From NCBI GenBank assembly GCA_043813895.1, contig JBDRKQ010000239.1:1-13716 (forward strand): DNA of 13,716 bases, given 5' to 3'. Position numbers and translations under genes: made by a program. Positions 1-7,741 of this stretch are shown piece by piece. This DNA is from CAZTAR01 sp043813895 (GTDB lineage Bacteria > Planctomycetota > Phycisphaerae > UBA1845 > UTPLA1). The notes beneath the pieces were generated by a model, which ran no database searches, had not been told where the DNA came from, and saw only the letters and a list, made by a program, of their open reading frames with translations. Each line of letters begins with the position of its first letter. The first letter of the stretch is position 1.

Positions 1-1058
1 ATCAGTCCACGCAAGGCATCGAGGTATCTTGGGCCGACCGCCTCGGACGAGTAGCGATTCAACAACCACTGGCGATCACCATCGAGATTCTTGCGCAAGG
101 CCGTTGCCACGTCCGGCTTCAAGAACTCGATCGCCCTGCCGGCGGCTTCTTCGACGTTGCCAAGGTCATAGAATCCCACGTAGGAACGCCCGGGCGCAAT
201 CTCGGGAAGCGCGCCGACCCGCGAAGCCACGACCGGACACCCACATACGAGGGCCTCGAGTACCGACATACCGAATGATTCGTTGATGCTGGTCACGATC
301 ACGGCGCCACCGCTGTCCCGCACCGCAGCGTAGACGCGATGCATGGCCCGATACGCCACGCGAGGGAACCAACGGCAGCGTGTGTAGAGGTTGAGTCGCT
401 CGCACTCGTCGATGAATTCAGCCTGCCGTCTTACCGGCGCGGTTTCACCGCCGAATAGCCAGTACTCGGCGTCGACGCCCGTGGCGGACATGCGCGCAGC
501 CAGGGCCATGAAAGTCCGCCAGTCCTTATGATCGTCGAGCTTGCCAACCCAGCCAAAGACCGGCCGCGAGCAGGGTCGCTCAACCGTGACCCTCGGAAAA
601 AAACGCGCGTCCAAGCTGTCGGGGACAACTCGCACAGGGGCATCTTCGCCCACTCCAAACCGTTCCCGCAACATCGTCTGCGAGTACACCGAAGGCACGA
701 TGTAACCGCTCGTGGTCCAGTTGCGGCGCGCCAGGTACTCGAGTCCCGACTCGGTGGTGGTGTGAATCTCCGTTATGATCGGTACATTCTTCAGATCGTC
801 CAGGGCCTCCTGGTATTCCGGCGTGTCGATGATCACAACTACGTCGAAGTTCTTGGAAGCGATCAGTCCCCGGACCTTACTGCCGTCCGGTTCGATGCGA
901 ACGGTGTATCCGCTCAGGGCATCTCCGATTCCCAGGTCCTCTCGGAAGACGATCTCCGTTTCCATCAAACCGGCGCCTTGCAGCACCTCCAGGCGATTGA
1001 TCAATTGCGCGCAGACACCGCCCAGGATCGCATACTTGTAGCAATACAGTACCTTCAT
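1..1058 (-). CDS. GT4-family glycosyltransferase, C-terminus cut by the left edge
   Basis: At least 352 codons are open from the ATG at 1058 to the window edge with no stop, so only the last few residues are missing. The N-terminus (MKVLYCYKYAILGGVCAQL) is a GT-B start: a beta strand, then a glycine turn. The C-terminal half has the donor-site pattern 'NESFGMSVLEALVCGCPVV', which contains the GT4 E-x7-E signature, after 'VFGWVGKLDDHKDW'. GT4 enzymes move a sugar from a nucleotide donor to an acceptor with retention of configuration, in the cytoplasm or at the inner membrane; the sugars cannot be told from sequence. The start overlaps the stop of the upstream fusion gene as ATGA, so translation is probably coupled. 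An in-frame ATG at 1070 (four codons earlier) is possible. Neither start has a clear Shine-Dalgarno sequence. It is the last visible gene of the minus-strand series. Confidence 0.9.
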   Translation of the reverse strand, partial: MKVLYCYKYAILGGVCAQLINRLEVLQGAGLMETEIVFREDLGIGDALSGYTVRIEPDGSKVRGLIASKNFDVVVIIDTPEYQEALDDLKNVPIITEIHTTTESGLEYLARRNWTTSGYIVPSVYSQTMLRERFGVGEDAPVRVVPDSLDARFFPRVTVERPCSRPVFGWVGKLDDHKDWRTFMALAARMSATGVDAEYWLFGGETAPVRRQAEFIDECERLNLYTRCRWFPRVAYRAMHRVYAAVRDSGGAVIVTSINESFGMSVLEALVCGCPVVASRVGALPEIAPGRSYVGFYDLGNVEEAAGRAIEFLKPDVATALRKNLDGDRQWLLNRYSSEAVGPRYLDALRGL

Positions 1059-3184
1059 ACGCGGTCGCATGTTGTCGTCCGACAACAAAAGGTCTTCTCA
1101 CAGGGCTCTTGATCTAGCGCCTCGTTCGCCCACTGAATCATCGTCCGGACACGAGTATCCCACGTGTTCTTCGCGAGGAACTCCTCAAAGATCCTCATAT
1201 CACATTGACACCCCATCGCATGATCGAGCGCCTCCACATACTCCTCCCGTGTGTCGACCGTAGTCGTGTATGGATAGTCCGCAACCTGTGGCATCCGGAA
1301 AGACACGACCGGAAGCCCCAATCCGAAGTACTCGTAGATCTTAATCGGATCCACACCATCGGCCAGCCGCCCCACCTTGAACGGTATGATTCCGACATTC
1401 CACCGAGCGGCAATCTGGCAGATCTCCGCATGGGTCTTGGCCCCAAGCAGCGTCACATTCGCCGGGAGGCTCAGCTTCTTCGGGGCTCCGTGCCCGACGA
1501 TCTCGAATCGGTAATTCGGCCGTTGCGCGGCGATCCACAATAGGGACTTCCAGTCGAACCATCGATCCGTCAAATGGCCGAAGTATCCCACCCTGGGCTG
1601 CCCATCCGGCTCATGCCGGTAACCCTCGTCAAGGAAGGCCGGATCGTATGCATTCGGCAACAGCCGAATTCGACGGGTCGCTGCAAATGCACTCAGTGTC
1701 TGCTGGAGGGGCCGTGAGACACAACACGTAGTGTCACAGTTATTCACAATGTACTTTTCCGCGCTGGACTTGTACCACTTGGCCATTCCCACTTTCTCGA
1801 ACTCCTCCCAGTCGTCTCTGCAATCGTAAATCGTCGCCCAACCGTTGGCGTTGGCCAGATTGACCAGGCGACAGGCAGCGGGATGGGGGTATGAAACGAC
1901 AAACACGCCGCGCGTGCTCCCCAAGTTGCTGCACACAAGCCGCTGGACGAACTGCGGCGTCTTGTCGATCGGAGATTGAAACACCAACCCGCCGTCATAC
2001 GGGGGAATGTGGTCGGTCTCTTTCCAACGGTGGAAGTTGAAAAGGACCGGGATGCGCATGGTCTCCAACGAACGCGTGAGTCGGATTGGCCGATTGGCTC
2101 GGATCCCCTGTATGTGGGTTGTCCCGCCGAACATCACAAAGAAGTGGTCGTACGCACCCTCGGCAACCATTGCCGAGTATTGCTCGAAGTCGGCAAGACA
2201 CTGAGCGTGGCGATCAAGGACTGCGACCCGATCTGATGGCGCCGCTGGGAGGATTGACGAAGGATCTTCTCGGTTCCGCCGTGGCTCCTTGAAGATACGG
2301 TAAAGAAACCCCGGCAGGCGCAGTGTATCCATCGACGGGTGAGCCGCCCTGATCATCGCGTCCCCTATGCGGAATTGCTTCGATTTGTAGGCCTCCGCAA
2401 GTGCGTCGACCTTGCTCCGACACTCGACCTCAAGTCGTTCCGCTGATTCCTTCCAGCGACGTGCGTCCTCGCAAGCCTGCTTCCAAAGCGAGGTCGTTTT
2501 GGCAAGTCGATCGTGCAGGCGTTGCTGGAGATGGATGAGACTCTCCTCTACCATGTCCAACAACCTCTGAGGTGAAGCGATCCGTTCCCAGGCATCGTCG
2601 GTCGGTTCCGTCGATCTTCCGACGAATCGCACATAACCGTCTGCCACATCGAGCCGCTCAGGACTGATTCTTGAGCGCAATAATGATACGAACGCCGACA
2701 ACGAGAATGTCTGCAGGTGATCTGCATCTGGGAAGTGCCCGAGCGGAGTCGTTACCAACAGGCGGCCGCCCTTCTTCAGACAATGACACGCGACATCGAG
2801 CATCCTCTCCGGAGCCTCCAGATGCTCGATGACCTCTCCCAGGACCACGGTATCAAATGACGCCTCAGGGAGCGATAGAACGAGGGCATTCCCCGCGATG
2901 AAACGCACCCGTGTTCGAACGACATCCGGTTCCTGGTCAAGCAGCTCTCTTGCATACGCAACCGCATCCTCGTTGATGTCAACGCCCGTGACTTCCAAGC
3001 CACGGCGCGCCAACAGTAAGGGAAGAATGCCCTCACTACACCCGAGATCAAGAACCATCGGTCCCGACACCTGCTCCGAAAGCCAGTCAATCCTCGCACG
3101 CGCGATCGCCTGTGTTTCAGCGTTCCCCACCTTACCGAGGTAGGTCTGGCTAATGCGGTCTCTGGCCAGCCGGGAAGCGCTCAT
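1055..3184 (-). CDS. Bifunctional SAM methyltransferase - coiled coil - GT-B glycosyltransferase
   Basis: The product has 709 residues in three parts. Residues about 20-170 are a class I SAM-dependent methyltransferase: 'MVLDLGCSEGI' (motif I, SAM-binding), 'VTGVDIN' with the acidic ribose-binding residue, 'FDTVVLGEVIEHLEAPERML' and 'LKKGGRLLVTTP'. Residues about 210-268 are a charged coiled coil ending in the segment 'RIGDAMIRAAHPSMDTLRLP' (272-291). Residues about 330-690 are a GT-B glycosyltransferase resembling the TuaH group, with 'TIYDCRDDWEEF', 'VGYFGHLTDRWFDW' and the donor-site segment 'DPIKIYEYFGLGLPVV'. The likely role is methylation plus sugar transfer on one growing glycan, for example capping or backbone modification (inference). 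The ATG at 3184 is preferred to an in-frame TTG at 3217 because AAGGAG lies 11 nt upstream. It follows the CgeB-type gene by 35 bp and overlaps the next gene by 4 bp. Confidence 0.9.
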   Translation of the reverse strand: MSASRLARDRISQTYLGKVGNAETQAIARARIDWLSEQVSGPMVLDLGCSEGILPLLLARRGLEVTGVDINEDAVAYARELLDQEPDVVRTRVRFIAGNALVLSLPEASFDTVVLGEVIEHLEAPERMLDVACHCLKKGGRLLVTTPLGHFPDADHLQTFSLSAFVSLLRSRISPERLDVADGYVRFVGRSTEPTDDAWERIASPQRLLDMVEESLIHLQQRLHDRLAKTTSLWKQACEDARRWKESAERLEVECRSKVDALAEAYKSKQFRIGDAMIRAAHPSMDTLRLPGFLYRIFKEPRRNREDPSSILPAAPSDRVAVLDRHAQCLADFEQYSAMVAEGAYDHFFVMFGGTTHIQGIRANRPIRLTRSLETMRIPVLFNFHRWKETDHIPPYDGGLVFQSPIDKTPQFVQRLVCSNLGSTRGVFVVSYPHPAACRLVNLANANGWATIYDCRDDWEEFEKVGMAKWYKSSAEKYIVNNCDTTCCVSRPLQQTLSAFAATRRIRLLPNAYDPAFLDEGYRHEPDGQPRVGYFGHLTDRWFDWKSLLWIAAQRPNYRFEIVGHGAPKKLSLPANVTLLGAKTHAEICQIAARWNVGIIPFKVGRLADGVDPIKIYEYFGLGLPVVSFRMPQVADYPYTTTVDTREEYVEALDHAMGCQCDMRIFEEFLAKNTWDTRVRTMIQWANEALDQEPCEKTFCCRTTTCDRV

Positions 3185-3195
3185 CGGTCTGGAAT

Positions 3196-3201
3196 CTCCT
3201 T
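3196..3201 (-). promoter_or_regulatory. Ribosome binding site deciding the start of the methyltransferase-glycosyltransferase gene
   Basis: Minus-strand AAGGAG lies 11 nt before the ATG at 3184. The alternative in-frame TTG at 3217 lies upstream of this motif and has no Shine-Dalgarno sequence of its own, which favours the shorter product. Confidence 0.6.
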
Positions 3202-3219
3202 GCTCGGGGCGAGCCAACG

Positions 3220-5373
3220 CTAGACTGCGGTCGAGGCTGTCGCCTTCAGGTCGCCTGTGGCTAATCGGCTTTGAGGCGTGGTCGCCGTATCTCCACAGGC
3301 GAGACGCTGGCTCCGCGGTTCCTCGCCAACGGAGTTTGTGTTTGGTTGGACGTAATTGAAACGATCGGCGGAGTAAACACGGTCACATAGCCGTCCAAGA
3401 TTCTCCCACCACTCGTCGGGCGTACCAGCACAGCCCAGGCTGTCTCCTGTTTCGATCACCTTTGCGCGCGCTACACACAGCGTCCAGGGGTTTACCTCGC
3501 CGACAAAACGATACTCACTTCCCGAATTGATGATCGCCGGTTCTGCATCGGTGTTGGTGTCCTGGATGTCGACCTGATAGAATGTGGCTTTGCCAATCGC
3601 CGGTTCCCTGACGAACAGGATAGCGTTAGCATAATCGGTGAGATAGGGTGCTCCGTAGTAGTTTGTGGGATTCATCGCCAAGACAAAGCCCTCCCCACAG
3701 GCTTCCACCGCATCTTGCAGCATCCGCCCCCACGATACAGTCGCCGCCCCGGCTGCGATCACGCGGACCGAGTCCGTCTCGCCCGTGAGCCGATCAACAC
3801 CTGCTACCGCTGACGCATCGGCCGCACATAAAACCAGCCGCTTGTATTCATAAGTCTGCCGGGAGAAGTTCGCCCATGCACCAACCATGTCGTCGGAATT
3901 CGAGATGGCCGCGATCATGGTCAGGACCGGTCGCTCCGGAGCCGGTGACCGGACTCCAGCGACGTCGAGGATGGATTGCAGCCTATGCGTGTAGGTGTGT
4001 TCGCTCAGCACCTTGCGCTGACCCCGTAGCGCCAACCGCTCACGATAGCCATCGTCACCCAGAACGCGCTCGAGCAATTCTCGCGTGGTCTTCTCACTGT
4101 CGCTCATCAAGACGATGTCCGTCCCAAGCAGTTCCTCAATCCCCTCAGAGTAGGAACTGATCACCGGCGTGCCGCAGGCGAGCAACTCGAACACACGCCG
4201 GGCGAACATCGTCGGCGAACTCTGCACACTGTTGACATTCAGGAAGACCTTGTACTGCTTGTAGGCGGCAAGCATCCGTGCATAGGGCAGGGCTCCACGC
4301 ACGGCCGATCGATACTCTTCCGGCCATTGATAGCCCTGTCGCCGGCTGTCAGCCATGCGATCATAAATGTCGAGGCCATAGTCCAACGCAGGTTTGAGAA
4401 TGCTCGCTGCGGCTTCTTGTCTCCGCTGGTGGCGGCCTTGGTACCACGTTCCGGCAAAGCAGATTGATCCAGCCCTGGCCTCACCGGTGACGATCGGGTT
4501 GTGGATCCGCGGTTGAGCAGCGAACGGTAGCGAGAAAATCCGATCGTGTCCAAGTCGCTTGCGGTAATCGGCCATACAATTCGCGTCTGAAGTGAATACG
4601 CAATCGAACTGCTTGGCGGCATCGATGAATACTTCGAAGTTTACCGGGTCTTCTTTGTTGTAGAAGACAGTGGGAATCCCGCGCTGACGGCACCAGGATA
4701 CCATCTCCGGAATAACGTAGCCGACCTCGCCACGGGTACCCAAGTGGCGAACCTGAAAGTACCAACTATCGTCAATCCCCTTCCAAGTGGATTCTACGAA
4801 TAAGAGATCGGGACTTCTTTCCTCTAATGCCACATGCCACGCGACCGGCCTGAAGGTAAACGACTCCGCCTCGAACTTCCAGGCCCACCACGAGAACTCA
4901 TCTGAAACCGTGGCCATCCTCACGTCATCGCGGCGCCGCAATCCCGGCGGAACCATCGAAAACGGCCGCTTCATAACGGCGCAGACATCGCTGTCGTGGC
5001 CACAGACTGGTGTGTCGGCCGACAATATCTTGCGCATTTCCGAGTTGTGCCTTCGCCGTGCCAGACACCGGTGGACCCCCTCAAGAAGCAGACTTGCCAG
5101 CCGCAGCGGCAGCTTCAACGTGTCCATTGAAGGCCTGGCCGCTCTCACCAGTGCGTCGCCCAGCCGGTACCGAACCTCTCCCTCCCGCAATACCACAAGT
5201 GTTTTGTAATAGTCTGCTTCCGCTTGCAAGCGATCGACCCGCGCCTCGGCTTCGCGTCGCCGCTTCTTCTCCTCTTCATAGAGTTCTTGGTGATGATTGT
5301 GGCAACGACCGCTGGAAGGTTCGCGGGCCTCCCCGTTGGTGCTGTTCTCAACGGAGGGTTCGTTATTCGCCAT
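3220..5373 (-). CDS. Multidomain CgeB-type glycosyltransferase with degenerate GT2-like C-terminal domain
   Basis: The product has about 717 residues. Residues 28-66 are a Glu/Arg-rich coiled coil. Residues 69-98 hold 'YRLGDALVRAARPSMDTLKL', the same segment found in the downstream fusion protein. Residues about 180-470 match the CgeB / Glyco_trans_1_2 family: 'VFYNKEDPVNFEVF', 'FDCVFTSDANCMADYRKRLG', 'LPFAAQPRIHNPI', 'FAGTWYQGRHQRR', 'YKVFLNVNSVQSSPTMFARR', 'VFELLACGTPVISS' and 'EHTYTHRL'. Residues about 481-680 look like a GT2 (GT-A) domain, but the acidic metal-binding motif before 'YYGAPYLTDY' is replaced by Asn-Pro-Thr-Asn, so this half is probably not catalytic. The start is uncertain: the ATG at 5373 lacks a good Shine-Dalgarno sequence, and an in-frame GTG at 5460 would add 29 Ser/Pro/Thr-rich residues. 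The role is sugar transfer in glycan assembly; donor and acceptor are unknown. Confidence 0.87.
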   Translation of the reverse strand: MANNEPSVENSTNGEAREPSSGRCHNHHQELYEEEKKRRREAEARVDRLQAEADYYKTLVVLREGEVRYRLGDALVRAARPSMDTLKLPLRLASLLLEGVHRCLARRRHNSEMRKILSADTPVCGHDSDVCAVMKRPFSMVPPGLRRRDDVRMATVSDEFSWWAWKFEAESFTFRPVAWHVALEERSPDLLFVESTWKGIDDSWYFQVRHLGTRGEVGYVIPEMVSWCRQRGIPTVFYNKEDPVNFEVFIDAAKQFDCVFTSDANCMADYRKRLGHDRIFSLPFAAQPRIHNPIVTGEARAGSICFAGTWYQGRHQRRQEAAASILKPALDYGLDIYDRMADSRRQGYQWPEEYRSAVRGALPYARMLAAYKQYKVFLNVNSVQSSPTMFARRVFELLACGTPVISSYSEGIEELLGTDIVLMSDSEKTTRELLERVLGDDGYRERLALRGQRKVLSEHTYTHRLQSILDVAGVRSPAPERPVLTMIAAISNSDDMVGAWANFSRQTYEYKRLVLCAADASAVAGVDRLTGETDSVRVIAAGAATVSWGRMLQDAVEACGEGFVLAMNPTNYYGAPYLTDYANAILFVREPAIGKATFYQVDIQDTNTDAEPAIINSGSEYRFVGEVNPWTLCVARAKVIETGDSLGCAGTPDEWWENLGRLCDRVYSADRFNYVQPNTNSVGEEPRSQRLACGDTATTPQSRLATGDLKATASTAV

Positions 5374-5486
5374 TGCTGTCGCCGAAGGAGTATGTGGAGT
5401 ACATTCTGGCTCAGTGGCCTGACAACGGTTTTCAGATCGAGCACTGGGGAAGTCATACACTCATGCGTGACATCCCGGCTGGCCAG

Positions 5487-5515
5487 ATCATACGCTCCGC
5501 ATGGCCGTCTGCCAA
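5487..5515 (-). promoter_or_regulatory. Candidate sigma70-type promoter for the CgeB-type gene and downstream genes
   Basis: On the minus strand TTGGCA (5515-5510) and TATGAT (5492-5487) are separated by exactly 17 nt. Each hexamer matches the classical consensus at 5 of 6 positions. Transcription would begin near 5480, giving a leader of about 107 nt to the ATG at 5373 or about 20 nt to the GTG at 5460. The consensus is that of well-studied bacteria and may not fully apply to this host. A weaker second pair, TTGAGA and CTATAG with an 18-nt spacer, lies at 5544-5573. Confidence 0.42.
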
Positions 5516-5673
5516 CCTCGAGACCTGCCTTGATACGGAAGTGCTATAGGCCACGATAGCAGGTGCATCTCAAACCTCTGCTACGGTTGGGTTTGCCGAA
5601 ATCTGGGCCGCAAGAAACGACTACAGCATGGCCCCGAGTGCGTTGTCACACTGGTTTTTCCGGGGCGCGGGTA

Positions 5674-5694
5674 CGACGAAGTTCCACTTTGTCG
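5674..5694. repeat. Small hairpin downstream of the GT-C gene
   Basis: cgacgaagt (5674-5682) pairs with actttgtcg (5686-5694) through one G-T wobble, giving a 9-bp stem with a 3-nt loop. It lies about 60 nt past the GT-C stop codon. No T-tract follows on either strand, so it is not a standard intrinsic terminator. It could be a decayed palindromic repeat or an mRNA 3'-end stabiliser. Confidence 0.35.
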
Positions 5695-5704
5695 CCACAC
5701 GTGA

Positions 5705-5721
5705 GCAAAGAGGATCTTTGC
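5705..5721. repeat. Small perfect hairpin 30 nt past the GT-C stop codon
   Basis: gcaaaga (5705-5711) and tctttgc (5715-5721) form a perfect 7-bp stem with a 3-nt loop. Its position just after the GT-C gene fits a transcript-end structure. The absence of a following T-tract makes a rho-independent terminator unlikely. Confidence 0.35.
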
Positions 5722-5751
5722 GCTACCTGAAACATCGACGTTGACGGAGCA

Positions 5752-7725
5752 CTAGTCCGACGCGACCTCCATGCTATGGAGGACAAAACCTGTCTCGGCA
5801 TTTGGTCTGACCTTGACGAATAGGTGAATGCTGACGACCGAGGTAGTGTCCGGTCCGCTCTCCTCGCGCGGCGTGAAGTAGCCGGATCGGTGTCCGGGTA
5901 CGAGCACATAGACTTCGTGAGCCTCTCGCGGCATCGTATCCTCACCGAAATCCCAACTCCACAGCGGCAAACGAGTTCCTGCTGCATCGTAGCCATCCAC
6001 GAACACGGCCAGGATGGCTGTCGGATTGATCCAGGTCATAGTCAGGCGAATCGCCTTGGGTTTTCGAACCCGGGTTTGTATCCCCGCGTGCTGGTTGTGA
6101 TGTTTGGCGGGATCACCCAGAATGCCACAGCGCAGACTCGCCCCCTCAAGTGCGAGCCTCAACTCCTGAACGCCGAGCGTCCACTCGCTGCTCTTGTACT
6201 GGCTGGCCGGCTCCTCGAAACCTATCCGCTGGAACGTGAGGTCGGAGACATCCGGCGCCGGCGCGCAGCTTGGTGGAAGCACGTGCAGGCGATCCCAGAA
6301 TCGAGTGGTGTGCCCCCAAAAACAAAGGGCCAGCACGACCGAGGTCGCCGCCAACTTAGAAACCCGTGATGGCCTCCTTCCCAGATCACGCGTTCCGAAG
6401 AGCAAGTCCGAGAGCAGCGCGGCGACCGGTATCAACAAGAGCGGATCCGACAATTGGCGAAAACGCTCACTCCCGAAGGTGAGGGTCAGGCCGAGAATGT
6501 AAAAGCATGCAGGCCAAACCACGATAGCGAAGCGACGCCAACGGACAATCGAGAGACACAAGGCCAGAAGCGAAAGTGGGGCCACCACGAGTCGGTAGCC
6601 TTCGAGGAACACAGCGTTCCGCCGGCGCGCGTCCCAACTCAACTTGACAGTACTTTCCGGGGCCGTCTTCTTGCCCCGGCGGTCCGCCCATACGGCAAGA
6701 TGTGCTTGGTTGACCTCCGCAGTTGGCAGGAGGAATCGCTCCGCCCAGGAATCGGCGATTATTCCCATGTGTCTCGCCAGGCGGCATTTGCAGAGTTCCG
6801 CATAACGTCCCGGATGCTCGTGTACCCAGTCCAAGGTTGCGGCAAGGTATGCCCGTGCTCGCTCCCTCTCTCCCAACTTGGAAAAGTTCTTTCGGTCCGC
6901 CTCGTCGCAAAACCCGCCGGCGCTAGTAAGATCGTTGTTCCCCATATAGAGGTTCAGCGGGCCGACAGTTGACAATGTGAACGGTCCCAACCCGTACTTG
7001 TAGTTACGAATCAGCCAGGGTGAAAGCACGACCCCCACCGTCACAACGAATAGCAGTGCCGAACGAACTCTGAAGACTCTCATGCGTGGGCTGTACACGA
7101 TGAGCAGAAGCCAGGCTGGCAGAAAGAAGAGCCCGGCTGGGCGTGTCAAAAGGAGTAGTCCAAGCGCGGCCCCGCTTGTCCCGACGGCCAGATTCCGGCG
7201 CCATCCGGCGCGGAGGTCCGCCAAGCCGAGGAACAGAAGCCCCAGCACGATGAGAAAGACAGCCAAGTTCTCGCTTGCCAGGACGGGAACGTACGCCAGG
7301 GATGTCGGGCAGAACGCATGCAACAACCCGGCGATGGAAGCTGTTCGCACACCTGCAAACTGTGCCACCAACAGCACAAGCGCAACCGAGGTTATTCCAC
7401 CCAAAACAGCTTGCACGAACCCTGCGGCCTTCCAGCTATGGCCGAAGACTGAGTAGATCAGCATCAGAAAACACGGGTATCCCGGCGTGCGATACGCCCG
7501 TGAGGAGGGACCGCCGAATTCCCATTCCGCAAGGAGTCGCACGGCCATCCGGTCGTAGCCAGCGAAGTCGGATATCGGCGTGACTGTGGAGCAGGCAACG
7601 CAGGTGATGCGCACACCGAGAGAAACGATCAGGACCAACAACGCCGCTTTCAACAATGCACGCGGGCTGGCAGCGACAATCCCGCCACCGAACACAGTTC
7701 TCCTGCTTCGCAGCGCAATCCGCAT
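5752..7725 (-). CDS. Membrane GT-C glycosyltransferase (ArnT/PMT-like) with C-terminal extracytoplasmic domain
   Basis: The product has 657 residues. After a basic N-terminus, about ten hydrophobic segments lie between residues 22 and 475. The first large loop has 'SDFAGYDRMAVRL', with an early Asp typical of the GT-C catalytic loop, and 'RTPGYPCFLML'; later come 'LASENLAVFLIV', 'LTRPAGLFFLPAW', 'LSPWLIRNYKYG' and 'SERFRQLSDPLLLIP'. These patterns are those of the PMT_2/ArnT-like (GT39/GT83) superfamily, whose members use polyprenyl-phosphate sugars on the outer face of the membrane. Residues about 490-657 form a soluble, strand-rich tail that I do not recognise. The ATG at 7725 is chosen because GGAG lies 8 nt upstream; an in-frame GTG at 7881 would force translation through the palindromic element. 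Likely role: addition of a sugar to the exported or lipid-linked glycan (inference). Confidence 0.88.
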   Translation of the reverse strand: MRIALRSRRTVFGGGIVAASPRALLKAALLVLIVSLGVRITCVACSTVTPISDFAGYDRMAVRLLAEWEFGGPSSRAYRTPGYPCFLMLIYSVFGHSWKAAGFVQAVLGGITSVALVLLVAQFAGVRTASIAGLLHAFCPTSLAYVPVLASENLAVFLIVLGLLFLGLADLRAGWRRNLAVGTSGAALGLLLLTRPAGLFFLPAWLLLIVYSPRMRVFRVRSALLFVVTVGVVLSPWLIRNYKYGLGPFTLSTVGPLNLYMGNNDLTSAGGFCDEADRKNFSKLGERERARAYLAATLDWVHEHPGRYAELCKCRLARHMGIIADSWAERFLLPTAEVNQAHLAVWADRRGKKTAPESTVKLSWDARRRNAVFLEGYRLVVAPLSLLALCLSIVRWRRFAIVVWPACFYILGLTLTFGSERFRQLSDPLLLIPVAALLSDLLFGTRDLGRRPSRVSKLAATSVVLALCFWGHTTRFWDRLHVLPPSCAPAPDVSDLTFQRIGFEEPASQYKSSEWTLGVQELRLALEGASLRCGILGDPAKHHNQHAGIQTRVRKPKAIRLTMTWINPTAILAVFVDGYDAAGTRLPLWSWDFGEDTMPREAHEVYVLVPGHRSGYFTPREESGPDTTSVVSIHLFVKVRPNAETGFVLHSMEVASD

Positions 7726-7733
7726 GTTACCCA

Positions 7734-7737
7734 CTCC
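7734..7737 (-). promoter_or_regulatory. Ribosome binding site deciding the start of the GT-C gene
   Basis: Minus-strand GGAG lies 8 nt before the ATG at 7725. It sits just downstream, in transcript direction, of the palindromic element, so the element has left this site intact. Confidence 0.6.
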
Positions 7738-7741
7738 AGAA

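Larger units (their letters stand above)
5374..5751. other. Intergenic region between the GT-C gene and the CgeB-type gene
   Basis: This 378-bp gap breaks the otherwise tight minus-strand series. I see no convincing gene in it; reading frames that cross it are extensions or antisense shadows of the flanking genes. It holds two small hairpins near the end of the GT-C gene (5674-5694 and 5705-5721) and a minus-strand promoter candidate at 5487-5515. Together these suggest that the block formed by the CgeB-type gene, the fusion gene and the last GT4 gene can be transcribed on its own (inference). Confidence 0.5.

Noticed and set aside
528..1112. Long plus-strand open frame of 194 codons
   Set aside because: It lies antisense to the GT4 gene, whose translation shows clear family motifs; the plus-strand product has no recognisable domain and no ribosome binding site.
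5010..5549. Plus-strand open frame of 179 codons crossing the gap at 5374-5460
   Set aside because: Most of it is antisense to the CgeB-type gene; composition is Ala/Pro/Arg-rich and no family pattern is visible.
5705..5721. Rho-independent terminator after the GT-C gene
   Set aside because: The hairpin is real but short and is not followed by a T-tract on the minus strand.
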